From Prauserella alba (lineage in GTDB: Bacteria > Actinomycetota > Actinomycetes > Mycobacteriales > Pseudonocardiaceae): a DNA stretch of 64,000 bases. This document shows positions 50,925 to 59,193 of this stretch, piece after piece (positions within the stretch are counted from its first letter, which is position 1; each line of letters starts with the position of its first letter). The position numbers and the translations under genes are program-made. Below the pieces are notes generated by a model. The model made no database searches. It worked only from the letters and a program-made list of their open reading frames with translations, and was not told the origin of the DNA. Location of the stretch: contig NZ_JAMTCH010000003.1 of the NCBI RefSeq assembly GCF_024171735.1, positions 174,841 to 238,840 of the forward strand, written 5' to 3'.

Positions 50925-51332
50925 TCACGGCGTCGGCGCGAGCTCGGCCAGCAACGCCCGCACCCTGCGGTCGATGTCGTCGCGGATCGGCCGCACGTCG
51001 TCGGCACCCTTGCCTGCGGGGTCGGCCAGCTGCCAGTCCAGGTAGCGCTTGCCGGGGAACACCGGGCAGGCGTCGCCGCAGCCCATCGTGATCACCACGT
51101 CGGCCGCCTGCACCGCCTCGGTCGTCAACGGCTTCGGGAACTCCTTGCTCAGGTCCAACCCGAGCTCACCCATCACCTCGCGCACGGCCGGGTTGATCGA
51201 CTCGGCGGGCGCCGAGCCCGCGGAACGGACGGTCACGCGACCCGCGGCGTGGTGGTCGAGCAGCGCGGCGGCCATCTGCGAACGGCCCGCGTTGTGCACG
51301 CAGACGAACAGCACCTCGGGAATGTCGGACAC
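50925..51332 (-). CDS. arsC: Arsenate reductase (LMW phosphatase fold), mycothiol-type
   Basis: 135 residues from GTG after GGAGGAGACC. P-loop CVHNAGRS (Cys in the CX7-like CX5R(S) loop at about 11-18) and later ITMGCGDACPVFPGKRYLDW. This is the LMW-PTP-type arsenate reductase seen in actinobacteria, which uses mycothiol/mycoredoxin or thioredoxin. It converts arsenate to arsenite, which Acr3 then exports. A mycoredoxin-like gene lies at 44666. Confidence 0.88.
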   Translation of the reverse strand: MSDIPEVLFVCVHNAGRSQMAAALLDHHAAGRVTVRSAGSAPAESINPAVREVMGELGLDLSKEFPKPLTTEAVQAADVVITMGCGDACPVFPGKRYLDWQLADPAGKGADDVRPIRDDIDRRVRALLAELAPTP

Positions 51333-51358
51333 GGTCTCCTCCTTCTGCCTGCGGCGGA

Positions 51359-52468
51359 TCACTGCCGGTCGGACCGGTGCGGAACGGTGGCTTCGGTGGA
51401 TCCGGCGAAGCGGCGGCGGAGCGCCAGCGAGACGTACACGAGGGCCACGAGCACGGGTACCTCGATGAGCGGCCCGACGACCCCGGCCAGCGCCTGGCCG
51501 CTGGTGGCGCCGAACGTCGCGATGGCCACCGCGATCGCCAGCTCGAAGTTGTTGCCCGCAGCGGTGAAGGCGAGCGTCGTGGTGCGCTCGTAGTTCAGGC
51601 CGACCGCCCGCCCGAGCGCGTACGACCCGGCCCACATCACGGCGAAGTAGATCAGCAGGGGCAGCGCGATGCGCACCACGTCGAGCGGGTTGCCGGTGAT
51701 CTGCTCGCCCTGCAGCGCGAACAGCAGGACGATGGTGAACAGCAGTCCGTAGAGGGCCAGCGGGCCGACACGAGGCAGGAACCGCGATTCGTACCACGCC
51801 CTGCCCTTCGCGCGTTCACCGAACCGGCGGGTGAGGTAACCGGCGAGCAGCGGAATGCCGAGGAAGATCAGCACATTCACCACGATCTGCCACGCCGACA
51901 CGTCGAGGTCCGCCGTGGGCAGACCGAGCCAGGCGGGCAGCAGCTCGAGGTAGAACCAGCCGAGCGCGCCGAAGGCGACGACCTGGAACACCGAGTTCAG
52001 CGCCACCAGCACCGCGGCGGCCTCACGGTCGCCGCAGGCCAGGTCGTTCCAGATGATCACCATGGCGATGCACCGCGCCAGCCCCACGATGATCAGTCCG
52101 GTGCGGTACTCGGGCAGGTCCGGAAGCAGTGCCCACGCCAGCGCGAACATGACGGCGGGCCCGAGGATCCAGTTGAGCACCAGTGACGGCCACAGGAGCC
52201 GGTGGTCGCGCGTGACCGTGTCGAGCCGGTCGTAGCGAACCTTCGCGAGCACCGGATACATCATCACCAGCAGACCGAGCGCGATCGGCACCGAGATGCC
52301 GCCGACCGAGATCGCCTCGAGCGTGGTGTTCAGCCCCGGGATCCACCGGCCTGCGAGCAGGCCCGCCACCATCGCCGCGGCGATCCACAGTGGCAGGAAT
52401 CTGTCCAGTGTGGACAGCTTGCCGACGACGCCGCGGTCACCGGTCGCCGTATCCGTGTCCACGGTCAT
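51359..52468 (-). CDS. acr3: Arsenite efflux permease Acr3
   Basis: 369 residues, ten predicted spans. Acr3 marks: LARCIAMVIIWNDLACGD (about 139-156, containing the functional Cys), then VALNSVFQVVAF and GNNFELAIAVAIATFG late on. ATGA overlap with arsR upstream, arsC 27 nt downstream. Exports As(III) across the membrane with proton exchange. Confidence 0.93.
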   Translation of the reverse strand: MTVDTDTATGDRGVVGKLSTLDRFLPLWIAAAMVAGLLAGRWIPGLNTTLEAISVGGISVPIALGLLVMMYPVLAKVRYDRLDTVTRDHRLLWPSLVLNWILGPAVMFALAWALLPDLPEYRTGLIIVGLARCIAMVIIWNDLACGDREAAAVLVALNSVFQVVAFGALGWFYLELLPAWLGLPTADLDVSAWQIVVNVLIFLGIPLLAGYLTRRFGERAKGRAWYESRFLPRVGPLALYGLLFTIVLLFALQGEQITGNPLDVVRIALPLLIYFAVMWAGSYALGRAVGLNYERTTTLAFTAAGNNFELAIAVAIATFGATSGQALAGVVGPLIEVPVLVALVYVSLALRRRFAGSTEATVPHRSDRQ

Positions 52469-52899
52469 GCGGGGACCCCCGCTTCGGCCGAAGACTCCGC
52501 GGGCGTGCCTGCGGGGCGGAGTACGGCGGACAGTCGCGCGAGGACGTCCGGCGCTGCGCGGTAGTACACCCAGGTCGCTCGCCGCTCGCTCGTCACGAGC
52601 CCGGCCTCGCGGAGGACCTTCAGGTGGTGCGAGATCGTCGGCCCGGTCAGGTCGAACGTCCCGGTCAGGTCACACACGCACGCCTCGCCGCCGGCATGCG
52701 AGGCGATGAGGGAGAGCAGGCGCAGGCGCACGGGGTCGGCGAGCGCCTTGAACGCCTGCGCGAGTTCGGTGGCCTGCTCCTGCGACAACGGGTCGCCTGC
52801 CAGTGACGTCCCGCAATGTTCGGCGGTCTCGGCCGGCGCCGGCGGTCCGGGCGTCCCGCGGGGTGCTGACACGGCGAATCGCGTCGGCTGTTTCGACAT
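52465..52899 (-). CDS. arsR: ArsR-family repressor
   Basis: 144 residues from ATG. Winged-helix features QAFKALADPVRLRLLSLIASHAGGEACVCDL (47-77) and LTGPTISHHLKVLREAGLV. The metal site is ACVCDL with Cys74 and Cys76, the CVC pattern of the classical ArsR. A long flexible N-terminus (1-45) is unusual. It heads the arsR-acr3-arsC operon. Confidence 0.88.
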   Translation of the reverse strand: MSKQPTRFAVSAPRGTPGPPAPAETAEHCGTSLAGDPLSQEQATELAQAFKALADPVRLRLLSLIASHAGGEACVCDLTGTFDLTGPTISHHLKVLREAGLVTSERRATWVYYRAAPDVLARLSAVLRPAGTPAESSAEAGVPA

Positions 52900-52908
52900 C
52901 CGTCTATC

Positions 52909-52934
52909 TTGATGCCCGTCGAGGTAGGCGTCAA
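52909..52934. promoter_or_regulatory. ArsR operator candidate of the arsR-acr3-arsC operon
   Basis: TTGATGCC (52909-52916) and GGCGTCAA (52927-52934) are inverted repeats with one G-T mismatch, starting 10 nt from the arsR start codon. This TTGA/TCAA type of dyad is common for ArsR-family regulators. Confidence 0.5.
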
Positions 52935-52956
52935 TCGGACGTGCGCCACACCGCCA

Positions 52957-53040
52957 CCGTGTTGCGTTTCCCGGGGCGCGTGTTGCGGATTGCGGAGGCC
53001 GTGTTGCGGATTGCGGAGCCCGTGTTGCAGTTCGGGGAGG
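52957..53040. repeat. Tandem repeat, four units of about 21 bp (GTGTTGCGGATT family)
   Basis: Four degenerate units start with CGTGTTGC and continue GGATTGCGGAGG or variants. The same 21-bp unit, on the opposite strand and much more uniform, forms an 84-bp array at 57573-57656, so this is a dispersed intergenic repeat. Confidence 0.75.
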
Positions 53041-53232
53041 TCGTCGCTGCTGGTCGTCCGCCGTCCGGTCCGAGGTCAGACTCGGAGCGCGATGCTGCCG
53101 CCCCGTGCGTCGGTCGTCACGACGGACGGCAATCAGTCACATGCCTTAATTTTGCATCCGCATGTTGTCGCTTCGAGAGGGACGGGTGTGTGACGCGTAA
53201 GCTGCGGCGAACCCGGCGGGAGGTGTTGAGTC

Positions 53233-53889
53233 GTGATGACCGGTAACGGAGTGGAACGCACGTCGCGCGCCGTCGCGACGCGGCAGCTGATCATCGAGAC
53301 CGCCGAGCGGCTGTTCGCCGAACGCGGCGTGACGGCCGTGTCGAACCGGCAGGTCAGCGAAGCGGCCGGGCAGGGCAACAACACGGCGGTCGGCTACCAC
53401 TTCGGCGGCAAGGCCGACCTCGTTCGCGCCATCGTGCGCGACCGGCACCAACGGGTCGAACACCTGCGGGAGGAGACACTGGCTCAGGTACGCGGCTCGG
53501 TGACGGTCCGCGACTGGGTGGCCGCCCTGGTCCTGCCCACGACCCGGCACCTCGCCGACTCGGGGTCGCCGACGTGGTTCGCCCGGTTCGCGGCGCAGGC
53601 CGCAACCGAACCCGCCTTCGCGGCGATGATCACCGAGGAGGCGCTGAACTCACCGGCGCTGAACGAGATCCGAACCGGGTTGGACGCCTGCCTGCCGCAG
53701 CTTCCCCGGAGCGTGCGGCAGCAGCGCGCCGAGATGGCGCGCACCCTCATGGTGCACACCGTCGCGGACCGCGAGCGCGCGCTGGCCGACGGTACCGAGC
53801 CGTCGGCAGAGTCGTGGGATGCGGCCGCCCACGGGCTGATCGATGCGCTCACCGGCATGTGGACCGCCCCGGTGACCCCGCTGCACTGA
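53233..53889 (+). CDS. TetR-family transcriptional regulator
   Basis: 218 residues; GGGAGGTG is 8 nt before the GTG at 53233, with an ATG in the next codon. HTH at TRQLIIETAERLFAERGVTAVSNRQVSEAAGQGNNTAVGYHFG (17-60), followed by the ligand/dimer domain. Alone on the plus strand, next to the two-component pair. Target unknown. Confidence 0.85.
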   Translation: MMTGNGVERTSRAVATRQLIIETAERLFAERGVTAVSNRQVSEAAGQGNNTAVGYHFGGKADLVRAIVRDRHQRVEHLREETLAQVRGSVTVRDWVAALVLPTTRHLADSGSPTWFARFAAQAATEPAFAAMITEEALNSPALNEIRTGLDACLPQLPRSVRQQRAEMARTLMVHTVADRERALADGTEPSAESWDAAAHGLIDALTGMWTAPVTPLH

Positions 53890-53947
53890 CGGCAGCGCGG
53901 GTTGGCCGCCGGCGCCCGCCACCCGCCGCGGTCACAGCCAGTTCCGG

Positions 53948-54550
53948 TCACAACCAGTCCCGGTTGCGGGCGTACCTCGCCGCGTCGTGCCGGGTGCGGG
54001 TCTGGGTCTTCTGCATCGTCGTGGACAGGTAGTTGCGGACGGTGCCCTCGGCCAGGTGCAGTTGTCTCGCGATGTCGGCCACCGAGTAGCCCTCGCTCGT
54101 CGCCCGCAGCACGTCGACCTCCCTGTCGGTGAGCGGGCAGTCGTCGACGACGGCGAGCGCGGACACGTCCGGGTCGATCCAGCGCTTCCCGCCGTGGAGC
54201 GTCGCGACCACCGACGCGATGTGCGCAGGTTCGGCCGACTTGCTGACGAACCCTTGCACCCCGAGCTTGAGCGCCTTCCGCAGCACGCCGGGCCGTGCGT
54301 GCCGGGTGAGCATGAGGATCACCTGCCTCGGTGCGGTCTCGCGGATCCGCGAGACCGCACCGAGGCCGTCCACACCCGGCATCTCCAGGTCGATCACGAG
54401 TACGTCCGGCCGGTGCCGCAGCGTCTCCTGTACCGCGGCCTCGCCGTCGGCGGCCTCGGTGAGCACGGTGATGTCGCCCTCCATCGGCAGCAGGGCCGCC
54501 ATCGCCTTCCGCAGCAACGCCTCGTCGTCGGCCAGCACCACGGTCGTCAC
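53948..54550 (-). CDS. LuxR/NarL-family response regulator (DesR type)
   Basis: 200 residues from GTG, 4-nt overlap with the kinase. Receiver: VLADDEALLRKAM, Asp54 (VLVIDLEMPG), late KSAEPAHIASVV; LuxR HTH: LTDREVDVLRATSEGYSVADIARQL. Pairs with the kinase at 54547. The last 15 nt before the stop are partly repeated after it (CCGGGACTGGTTGTGA then CCGGAACTGGCTGTGA). Confidence 0.9.
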   Translation of the reverse strand: MTTVVLADDEALLRKAMAALLPMEGDITVLTEAADGEAAVQETLRHRPDVLVIDLEMPGVDGLGAVSRIRETAPRQVILMLTRHARPGVLRKALKLGVQGFVSKSAEPAHIASVVATLHGGKRWIDPDVSALAVVDDCPLTDREVDVLRATSEGYSVADIARQLHLAEGTVRNYLSTTMQKTQTRTRHDAARYARNRDWL

Positions 54551-55707
54551 GCCGATCCCTCCTCGCCGATACCGGTTCCCGTCGTGGGCGCGGTCGTGGG
54601 CGCGGCGGCGGTGCCGAACTCGGCGGCGGTGACGAACCGTCCGCCCCGTTGTCGCACCGTCAGCGCACCACCTGCGTCGGCGATGCGATCGGTGAGCGCC
54701 GCCAGTCCACTGAGGACCGGCCGGGTGTCCGGTGCGCCGTCGTTGACGATCGTGATGCCCGAGGCCGCCAACGTGATGTGCACCCGGTCGGCCTGGGCGT
54801 GCCGGAGGATGTTCGTCGTGGTTTCGCGCAGCACCTGGCCGAGCAGTTCGCTCACGCCGGGAGCGGGGTCCTCGCTGCGGTCGATGTCGACGGCGATCCC
54901 CGCCGCTTCGAACAGGTTCTTCGCGTTCTCCAGCTCGGCCGTCAGGTTCAGCCGCCGCTGGGCGTGGGCGAGCTCCTTGGTGCGGGTGATCGTCTCGCCC
55001 ACCAGGTCGTGGATCTCCTGCAGTTCGCTCTCGGCCCTGGCGGGATCGGTGGCCACGAGCCTGCGCGCGAGTGCGGCCTTGAGCTTGACGACGTGCAGGG
55101 TGTGGCCCTGGATGTCGTGGAGGTCGCTGGCGAACCGCACACGTTCCCCGGCGACGGCGAGCTCGGCCTCCCGGTACCGCGCCCGTTCGAGGTCCGATAC
55201 GACGTCGTAGAAGCGTTTGTTGGGAAACTCGGCCAAGGACCCCAGCAACAGCAGGCCGCCGGGGATGGCGACGTCGGCCAGCAGGACTCCCGGTACGTCT
55301 CCGGGGGTCACGAGCAGGCGCAGCGCCCCGATCGCCGCGCCGCCGACGGTGAGTGCCACCGTCGCGGCGATACGCCGGCGCGGCAGCCGCGACACGACGA
55401 ACGGCCCCACCACGAGGAGTGGGAAGAACGCCGTGCGCATGTCGGAGGCCAGCGCACCGTAGAGCCACACGCCTGCCGTCAGCGCGAGGCATGGCACGGC
55501 GACCCGGAGGATGCCCCCACGGGCCCACTGCACGAACGCGTACGCCGCCGTCGCGACACCGACGGCGAGTACGGCCCGGTCGAGCCACGTGTCGGTGTCG
55601 ACGATGATGAGCAGAATGCCGACACCCAGGACCGGCGGCATCAACACGGTGAGGTTGATCTTGCGCAGCCGGGTCTGTGCGTCGGTCCGGTCGTCGGTGG
55701 TCGTCAC
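54547..55707 (-). CDS. DesK-type membrane histidine kinase
   Basis: 386 residues. Four to six membrane segments from residue 19 to about 160 (VLMPPVLGVGILLII; LAVGVATAAYAFV; AVPCLALTAGVWLYG; PLLVVGPFVV; GVLLADVAIPGGLLLLG). HisKA_3 box SDLHDIQGH with His197. ATP-binding part with ETTTNILRHAQA. DesK types sense membrane state. Next to it lies a divergent ABC-2 exporter, likely its target operon. Confidence 0.9.
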   Translation of the reverse strand: MTTTDDRTDAQTRLRKINLTVLMPPVLGVGILLIIVDTDTWLDRAVLAVGVATAAYAFVQWARGGILRVAVPCLALTAGVWLYGALASDMRTAFFPLLVVGPFVVSRLPRRRIAATVALTVGGAAIGALRLLVTPGDVPGVLLADVAIPGGLLLLGSLAEFPNKRFYDVVSDLERARYREAELAVAGERVRFASDLHDIQGHTLHVVKLKAALARRLVATDPARAESELQEIHDLVGETITRTKELAHAQRRLNLTAELENAKNLFEAAGIAVDIDRSEDPAPGVSELLGQVLRETTTNILRHAQADRVHITLAASGITIVNDGAPDTRPVLSGLAALTDRIADAGGALTVRQRGGRFVTAAEFGTAAAPTTAPTTGTGIGEEGSA

Positions 55708-55872
55708 TGGTCCTCGTCGGCAAGGAGCGGGCAGATCCGTACCCCAGCATTCCGTGCTGCGAGTACCGCCGCTAGTGACACCACGTCATGGGTGCGTACT
55801 GGGAAATGTCATGCCGGACTCGTGACGCCGCGACACTGCCCACGCGGCCCCTCGCGGCGTGGAATCGACGCC
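55708..55872. other. Divergent region between DesK-type kinase and exporter
   Basis: 165 nt. A near-symmetric dyad GTAC-3-AGCA-5-TGCT-4-GTAC at 55739-55766 and a TGACACCACGTCA dyad at 55776-55788 are candidate response-regulator sites. No gene. Confidence 0.4.
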
Positions 55873-56772
55873 ATGAACAGTACAGACGACACCCCGGTCA
55901 TCGACGTCGAGCGGCTCAACCTCGTCTACGGCGAGTTCCACGCGGTCAAGGACCTCACCTTCCAGGTGCGGCGCGGCGAGTTCTACGCGCTGCTCGGCAC
56001 CAACGGTGCGGGCAAGACCTCGGCGCTGGAGGTGATCGAAGGGCACCGGCCGCCCGCGTCGGGCACCGTGCGCGTCTTCGGCAGCAGTCCGCGAGACAGG
56101 GACACGGTGCGGCCGCGCATGGGCATCATGCTGCAGGAGAGCGGGTTCTCCCCGGACCTCACCGTCGCGGAGTCGGTCCGCATCATCGGTGCGCTGACCG
56201 GGCGGGACGACGACGTCGACCGGGTCGTCGACCTGGTCGGGCTCAGCCGGAAGGAACGCACCAGGGTCTCCCAGCTCTCCGGTGGCGAGAAGCGCAGGCT
56301 CGACTTCGCCACCGCCGTGTACGGCACCCCCGAGCTCATCGTGCTCGACGAGCCGACGACCGGTCTGGACATCCAGTCCCGCGACGAGCTCTGGGACGCC
56401 GTCGACCGGCTGCGTGAGGGCGGCACCACGGTGGTGCTCACCACGCATTACCTCGAGGAGGCCCAGCAGCGGGCCGACCGGATCGGGCTGATGCACCAGG
56501 GCGTGTTCCACCGGGAAGGCACGGTCGCCGAGCTGACGGGCGCGTTGCCGGGCGTGATCAGCTTCGGTCTACCGGCCCGCCCGCTCGCCGGGGTCCCTGC
56601 GTTGCCGCTGCACGTGGAGCGACAGGTCGACGGGACGTTCCGCGTGGAGACCCACCGCGTCCAGAAGGACCTGTACACGCTGCTCGGCTGGGCCGAGGAC
56701 CACGGCGTCGACCTCGTCGGACTGGAGGCAGGCCCCACCCGTCTCGACGACGTGTTCCGCGCCATCAACTGA
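55873..56772 (+). CDS. ABC transporter ATP-binding protein (ABC-2 / DrrA-like)
   Basis: 299 residues from ATG (MNSTDDTPVI). Walker A GTNGAGKTS (42-50), signature LSGGEKRRL (about 136-144), Walker B LIVLDEPTTGLD (155-166) and H-loop TTHYLEEAQQRA. DrrA/NatA-like length with a C-terminal extension. The permease follows. Exports an antibiotic-like, lipid or other compound; substrate unknown. Confidence 0.9.
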   Translation: MNSTDDTPVIDVERLNLVYGEFHAVKDLTFQVRRGEFYALLGTNGAGKTSALEVIEGHRPPASGTVRVFGSSPRDRDTVRPRMGIMLQESGFSPDLTVAESVRIIGALTGRDDDVDRVVDLVGLSRKERTRVSQLSGGEKRRLDFATAVYGTPELIVLDEPTTGLDIQSRDELWDAVDRLREGGTTVVLTTHYLEEAQQRADRIGLMHQGVFHREGTVAELTGALPGVISFGLPARPLAGVPALPLHVERQVDGTFRVETHRVQKDLYTLLGWAEDHGVDLVGLEAGPTRLDDVFRAIN

Positions 56773-56819
56773 TCCGGCGGCCGCGTCGGCTCCGCGATCT
56801 TCTCACCGAGGGAGTACTC

Positions 56820-57539
56820 ATGTTCGGCATCGCCTACGGCGAACTCGTCCAGCTCTTCCGCAACCGGCTCGTGCTGGTGACCAGCTTCATCATGCCCATC
56901 GCCGTCAGCGCGTTCTTCATCTACCGCCACGAGATCTTCGCCGACATCGGCAGTCTCGGCTACATCGCCGCGGTCGTGGTGTTCACGGTCGGCGCCTTCG
57001 GCCTCTACACGACGGCGGTGACCACGCTCGCCTCGCGCAGACAGAACCTGTTCCTCAAACGGCTCCGGTCGACGGCGCTCGGCGACGGCGGCATCCTCGG
57101 CGGACTGTTGCTCCCGGTCACCGTGCTCGCGACCGTCCAGGTGACGGGCGTCCTCATCGTTCTCGGCGTCGTCGCAGGCGGGCCCGCGGACGTCGTGCTC
57201 CTCGTCGTGGGGGTCGCCTCGACGCTCGCCATGCTGGTGGGATTCGCCCTGGCGACCGCGGGTATGACGAACTCGCCCGAACACGCGCAGGTCACGACCC
57301 TGCCGGTCGCCCTCGGCGTCATCGTCGTGGCGAGCTGGATCGGGCTCACCGGCACCGAGGACCTGGAACTGGTCAAACGGTTGCTGCCCGGTGGCGCGGC
57401 GACCGAGTTGATGCTGAACGCCTGGAACGGCGGGGCGGCGCTGTCGGAATCACTGATCCTGCTCGCCCCGACCCTCGCCTGGGTGTTCGTAGCGGCCAAC
57501 CTGGCGGGGAAGATGTTTCGCTGGGAACCGCGCCGCTGA
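56820..57539 (+). CDS. ABC-2 type permease
   Basis: 239 residues, six predicted spans starting at LVLVTSFIMPIAVSAFFIYRHE near 17-38. Preceded by GAGGGAG. Partner of the ATPase at 55873. Followed by a hairpin terminator at 57541. Confidence 0.85.
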   Translation: MFGIAYGELVQLFRNRLVLVTSFIMPIAVSAFFIYRHEIFADIGSLGYIAAVVVFTVGAFGLYTTAVTTLASRRQNLFLKRLRSTALGDGGILGGLLLPVTVLATVQVTGVLIVLGVVAGGPADVVLLVVGVASTLAMLVGFALATAGMTNSPEHAQVTTLPVALGVIVVASWIGLTGTEDLELVKRLLPGGAATELMLNAWNGGAALSESLILLAPTLAWVFVAANLAGKMFRWEPRR

Positions 57540-57540
57540 A

Positions 57541-57574
57541 GGCGGTGTGTGGCCTCACGGCCACCCACACCGCC
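57541..57574. terminator. Hairpin terminator after the ABC-2 permease
   Basis: GGCGGTGTG (57541-57549) pairs with CACACCGCC (57566-57574), and inside it GGCC pairs with GGCC around TCAC. It starts 2 nt after the stop codon and overlaps the first base pairs of the 21-bp repeat array. Confidence 0.65.
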
Positions 57575-57656
57575 CCGGGAATCCGCAACACGGCCCCGGG
57601 AATCCGCAACACGGTGCCCGGGATCCGCAACACGGCCCCGGGAATCCGCAACACGG
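57573..57656. repeat. Four tandem 21-bp repeats
   Basis: Units at 57573, 57594, 57615 and 57636, three identical and one with T/G and one A lost, each containing CCGGGAATCCGCAACACGG; total 84 nt. Located between two convergent 3' ends (ABC-2 permease and the ATPase-PPOX gene). Same family, reverse orientation, as the array at 52957. Confidence 0.9.
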
Positions 57657-57667
57657 TGCTTGAGAGG

Positions 57668-59182
57668 TCAGGTGTCGTCGCTCTCCGAGCCGCGCAGTGC
57701 GTCCCGCAGCGCGGTGTGGGCTTTGAGCAGGGTTCCCGCTGTCGGGAGGGAACCCTGCTCCGGCCAGGTGTCGGGATCCCACAACTTCGACCGGTTGAAC
57801 GCGCGTCCGCAGTGGACGAAGAGTTCGGACACCGTGACCACCACCGCCAGGTCGGGCGGCGATCCCTTCACCGCGAGCCGCTCGAGGAGCTCGGCGTCGC
57901 GGACGATCGCGGCGGTGCCGTTGACCCGCAGGGTGTGGTCGGTGCCCGGGACGAGGAACACCATCGCCACGCGCGGATTGCGGAGGATGTTGCGCATGCT
58001 GTCGACCCGGCGGTTGCCGGGCCGGTCGGCGAACGCGACGGTGTACTCGTCCAGCACGATCACACTGCCGTGCTCGTCGCCGCGTGGGGACACGTCCACC
58101 GTGCCGTCGTCGGCCGCCGACGCCAGCAGGAACAGCGGGGCGGCTTCGAGGAACCGCCGGGACTCGTCGTCGATGGCCGGTGCCGCCTTGTCGGCGATCA
58201 GCGGGACCGGCTCCTCGACGACCTCCCGCAGCTCGGCCTCCGACGACACGGCCGTGCCGGCAGCAGCCGTGCCGGGAGCAGTCGAACCGGGAGCAGTCGA
58301 ACCGGCAGCGGCCGCTCCCGTGGGGAGCGCGGAGGTGTGGTGCCTGCCGATCGGCACGATGAGCGGGGTGGCCGAGACCGGGTCGTCGATCACTCGGCTC
58401 GGCAGTGCGAAGACATCCCGCACGAGCGCCTCGGTGACCACCTCCCGCGGCATGCCCTCGGCGATCAGCCTGCCCTCGGACAGCACGACGAGGTGGTCGG
58501 CGTAGCGGCACGCGAGGTTCAGATCGTGCAGCACGGCCACGATCGTCGTGCCCTCGGTGCGGTTCAGGTCGGCGAGCAGGTCGAGCACCTCTACCTGGTG
58601 GGTGAGGTCGAGGAACGTCGTCGGCTCGTCGAGCAGCAGCACCCCGGTGCGCTGCGCGAGCGCCATGGCGATCCACACGCGCTGGCGTTGCCCGCCGGAG
58701 AGCTCGTCGACGGCGCGGTCGGCCAGGTCGAGGGTGCCCGTCGCGCGCATGGCGTCGGCGACGGCCTGCTCGTCGGCGTCCGACCAGCGGCCGAACCAGC
58801 CCTGGTGCGGTGACCGGCCACGGCCGACGAGGTCGGTGACGCTGATGCTTTCCGGGGCCGACGGCGACTGCGGCAGGATTCCGAGTTGCCGTGCGACGTC
58901 GCGGCTGGACAGGGAGTGGATGCTCTTGCCGTCGAGACACGCGGCGCCGGACGTGGGCCGCAGCAGCCGTGCCATGCCGCGCAACAGGGTCGATTTGCCG
59001 CAGGCGTTGGGGCCCACGATGACCGTGATCCTCCCCGGTGGGATGGTCACCGACAGGTCGTCGACGACCCGGCGATCGCCGTAACCGAGGCTGATCCGTT
59101 CGGTGTGCACAGTGGACCGCTGCGGGCCGCCGGAATCCGCCGTCGTGGCGACGGCGGGTTCTGCTGCGGATTCGCCTGCCAT
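57668..59182 (-). CDS. Ferric-siderophore ABC ATPase fused to a PPOX-type flavoprotein domain
   Basis: 504 residues. Start chosen at MAGESAAEP, about 4 nt after GGAGGAGG; an upstream MMEEA start would overlap the permease gene. Residues 28-280 are a FecE/FhuC-type ATPase: Walker A GPNACGKST (57-65), LSGGQRQR (161-168), LLLDEP (182-187), His219. Residues 288-312 are an Ala/Gly/Ser/Thr/Pro linker of imperfect repeats. Residues 318-475 match MSMEG_1061-like FMN-dependent PPOX proteins (FLEAAPLFLLASAADDGTVD, DRPGNRRVDSMRNIL, LWDP). The second domain may release iron by reducing the ferric siderophore. Typical ATPases of this family have 260-280 residues. Confidence 0.88.
   Translation of the reverse strand: MAGESAAEPAVATTADSGGPQRSTVHTERISLGYGDRRVVDDLSVTIPPGRITVIVGPNACGKSTLLRGMARLLRPTSGAACLDGKSIHSLSSRDVARQLGILPQSPSAPESISVTDLVGRGRSPHQGWFGRWSDADEQAVADAMRATGTLDLADRAVDELSGGQRQRVWIAMALAQRTGVLLLDEPTTFLDLTHQVEVLDLLADLNRTEGTTIVAVLHDLNLACRYADHLVVLSEGRLIAEGMPREVVTEALVRDVFALPSRVIDDPVSATPLIVPIGRHHTSALPTGAAAAGSTAPGSTAPGTAAAGTAVSSEAELREVVEEPVPLIADKAAPAIDDESRRFLEAAPLFLLASAADDGTVDVSPRGDEHGSVIVLDEYTVAFADRPGNRRVDSMRNILRNPRVAMVFLVPGTDHTLRVNGTAAIVRDAELLERLAVKGSPPDLAVVVTVSELFVHCGRAFNRSKLWDPDTWPEQGSLPTAGTLLKAHTALRDALRGSESDDT
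58272..58301. repeat. Two perfect 15-bp repeats in the linker of the fusion protein
   Basis: CCGGGAGCAGTCGAA occurs twice in tandem within the linker-coding region, with degenerate copies on both sides; it encodes the TAPGS-type units and indicates that the linker expanded by slippage. Confidence 0.7.
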
Positions 59183-59193
59183 GGCCTCCTCCA

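Larger units (their letters stand above)
52900..53232. other. 333-nt divergent intergenic region with repeats
   Basis: Between arsR (minus) and TetR (plus). Holds the ArsR dyad at 52909, the four-unit repeat at 52957-53040 and a GGGAGG ribosome site for the TetR gene. No gene is evident; the remainder is G+C-rich. Confidence 0.5.

Noticed and set aside
57573-57656. CRISPR array
   Set aside because: The units are contiguous 21-bp tandem repeats without spacers and no cas genes are nearby.
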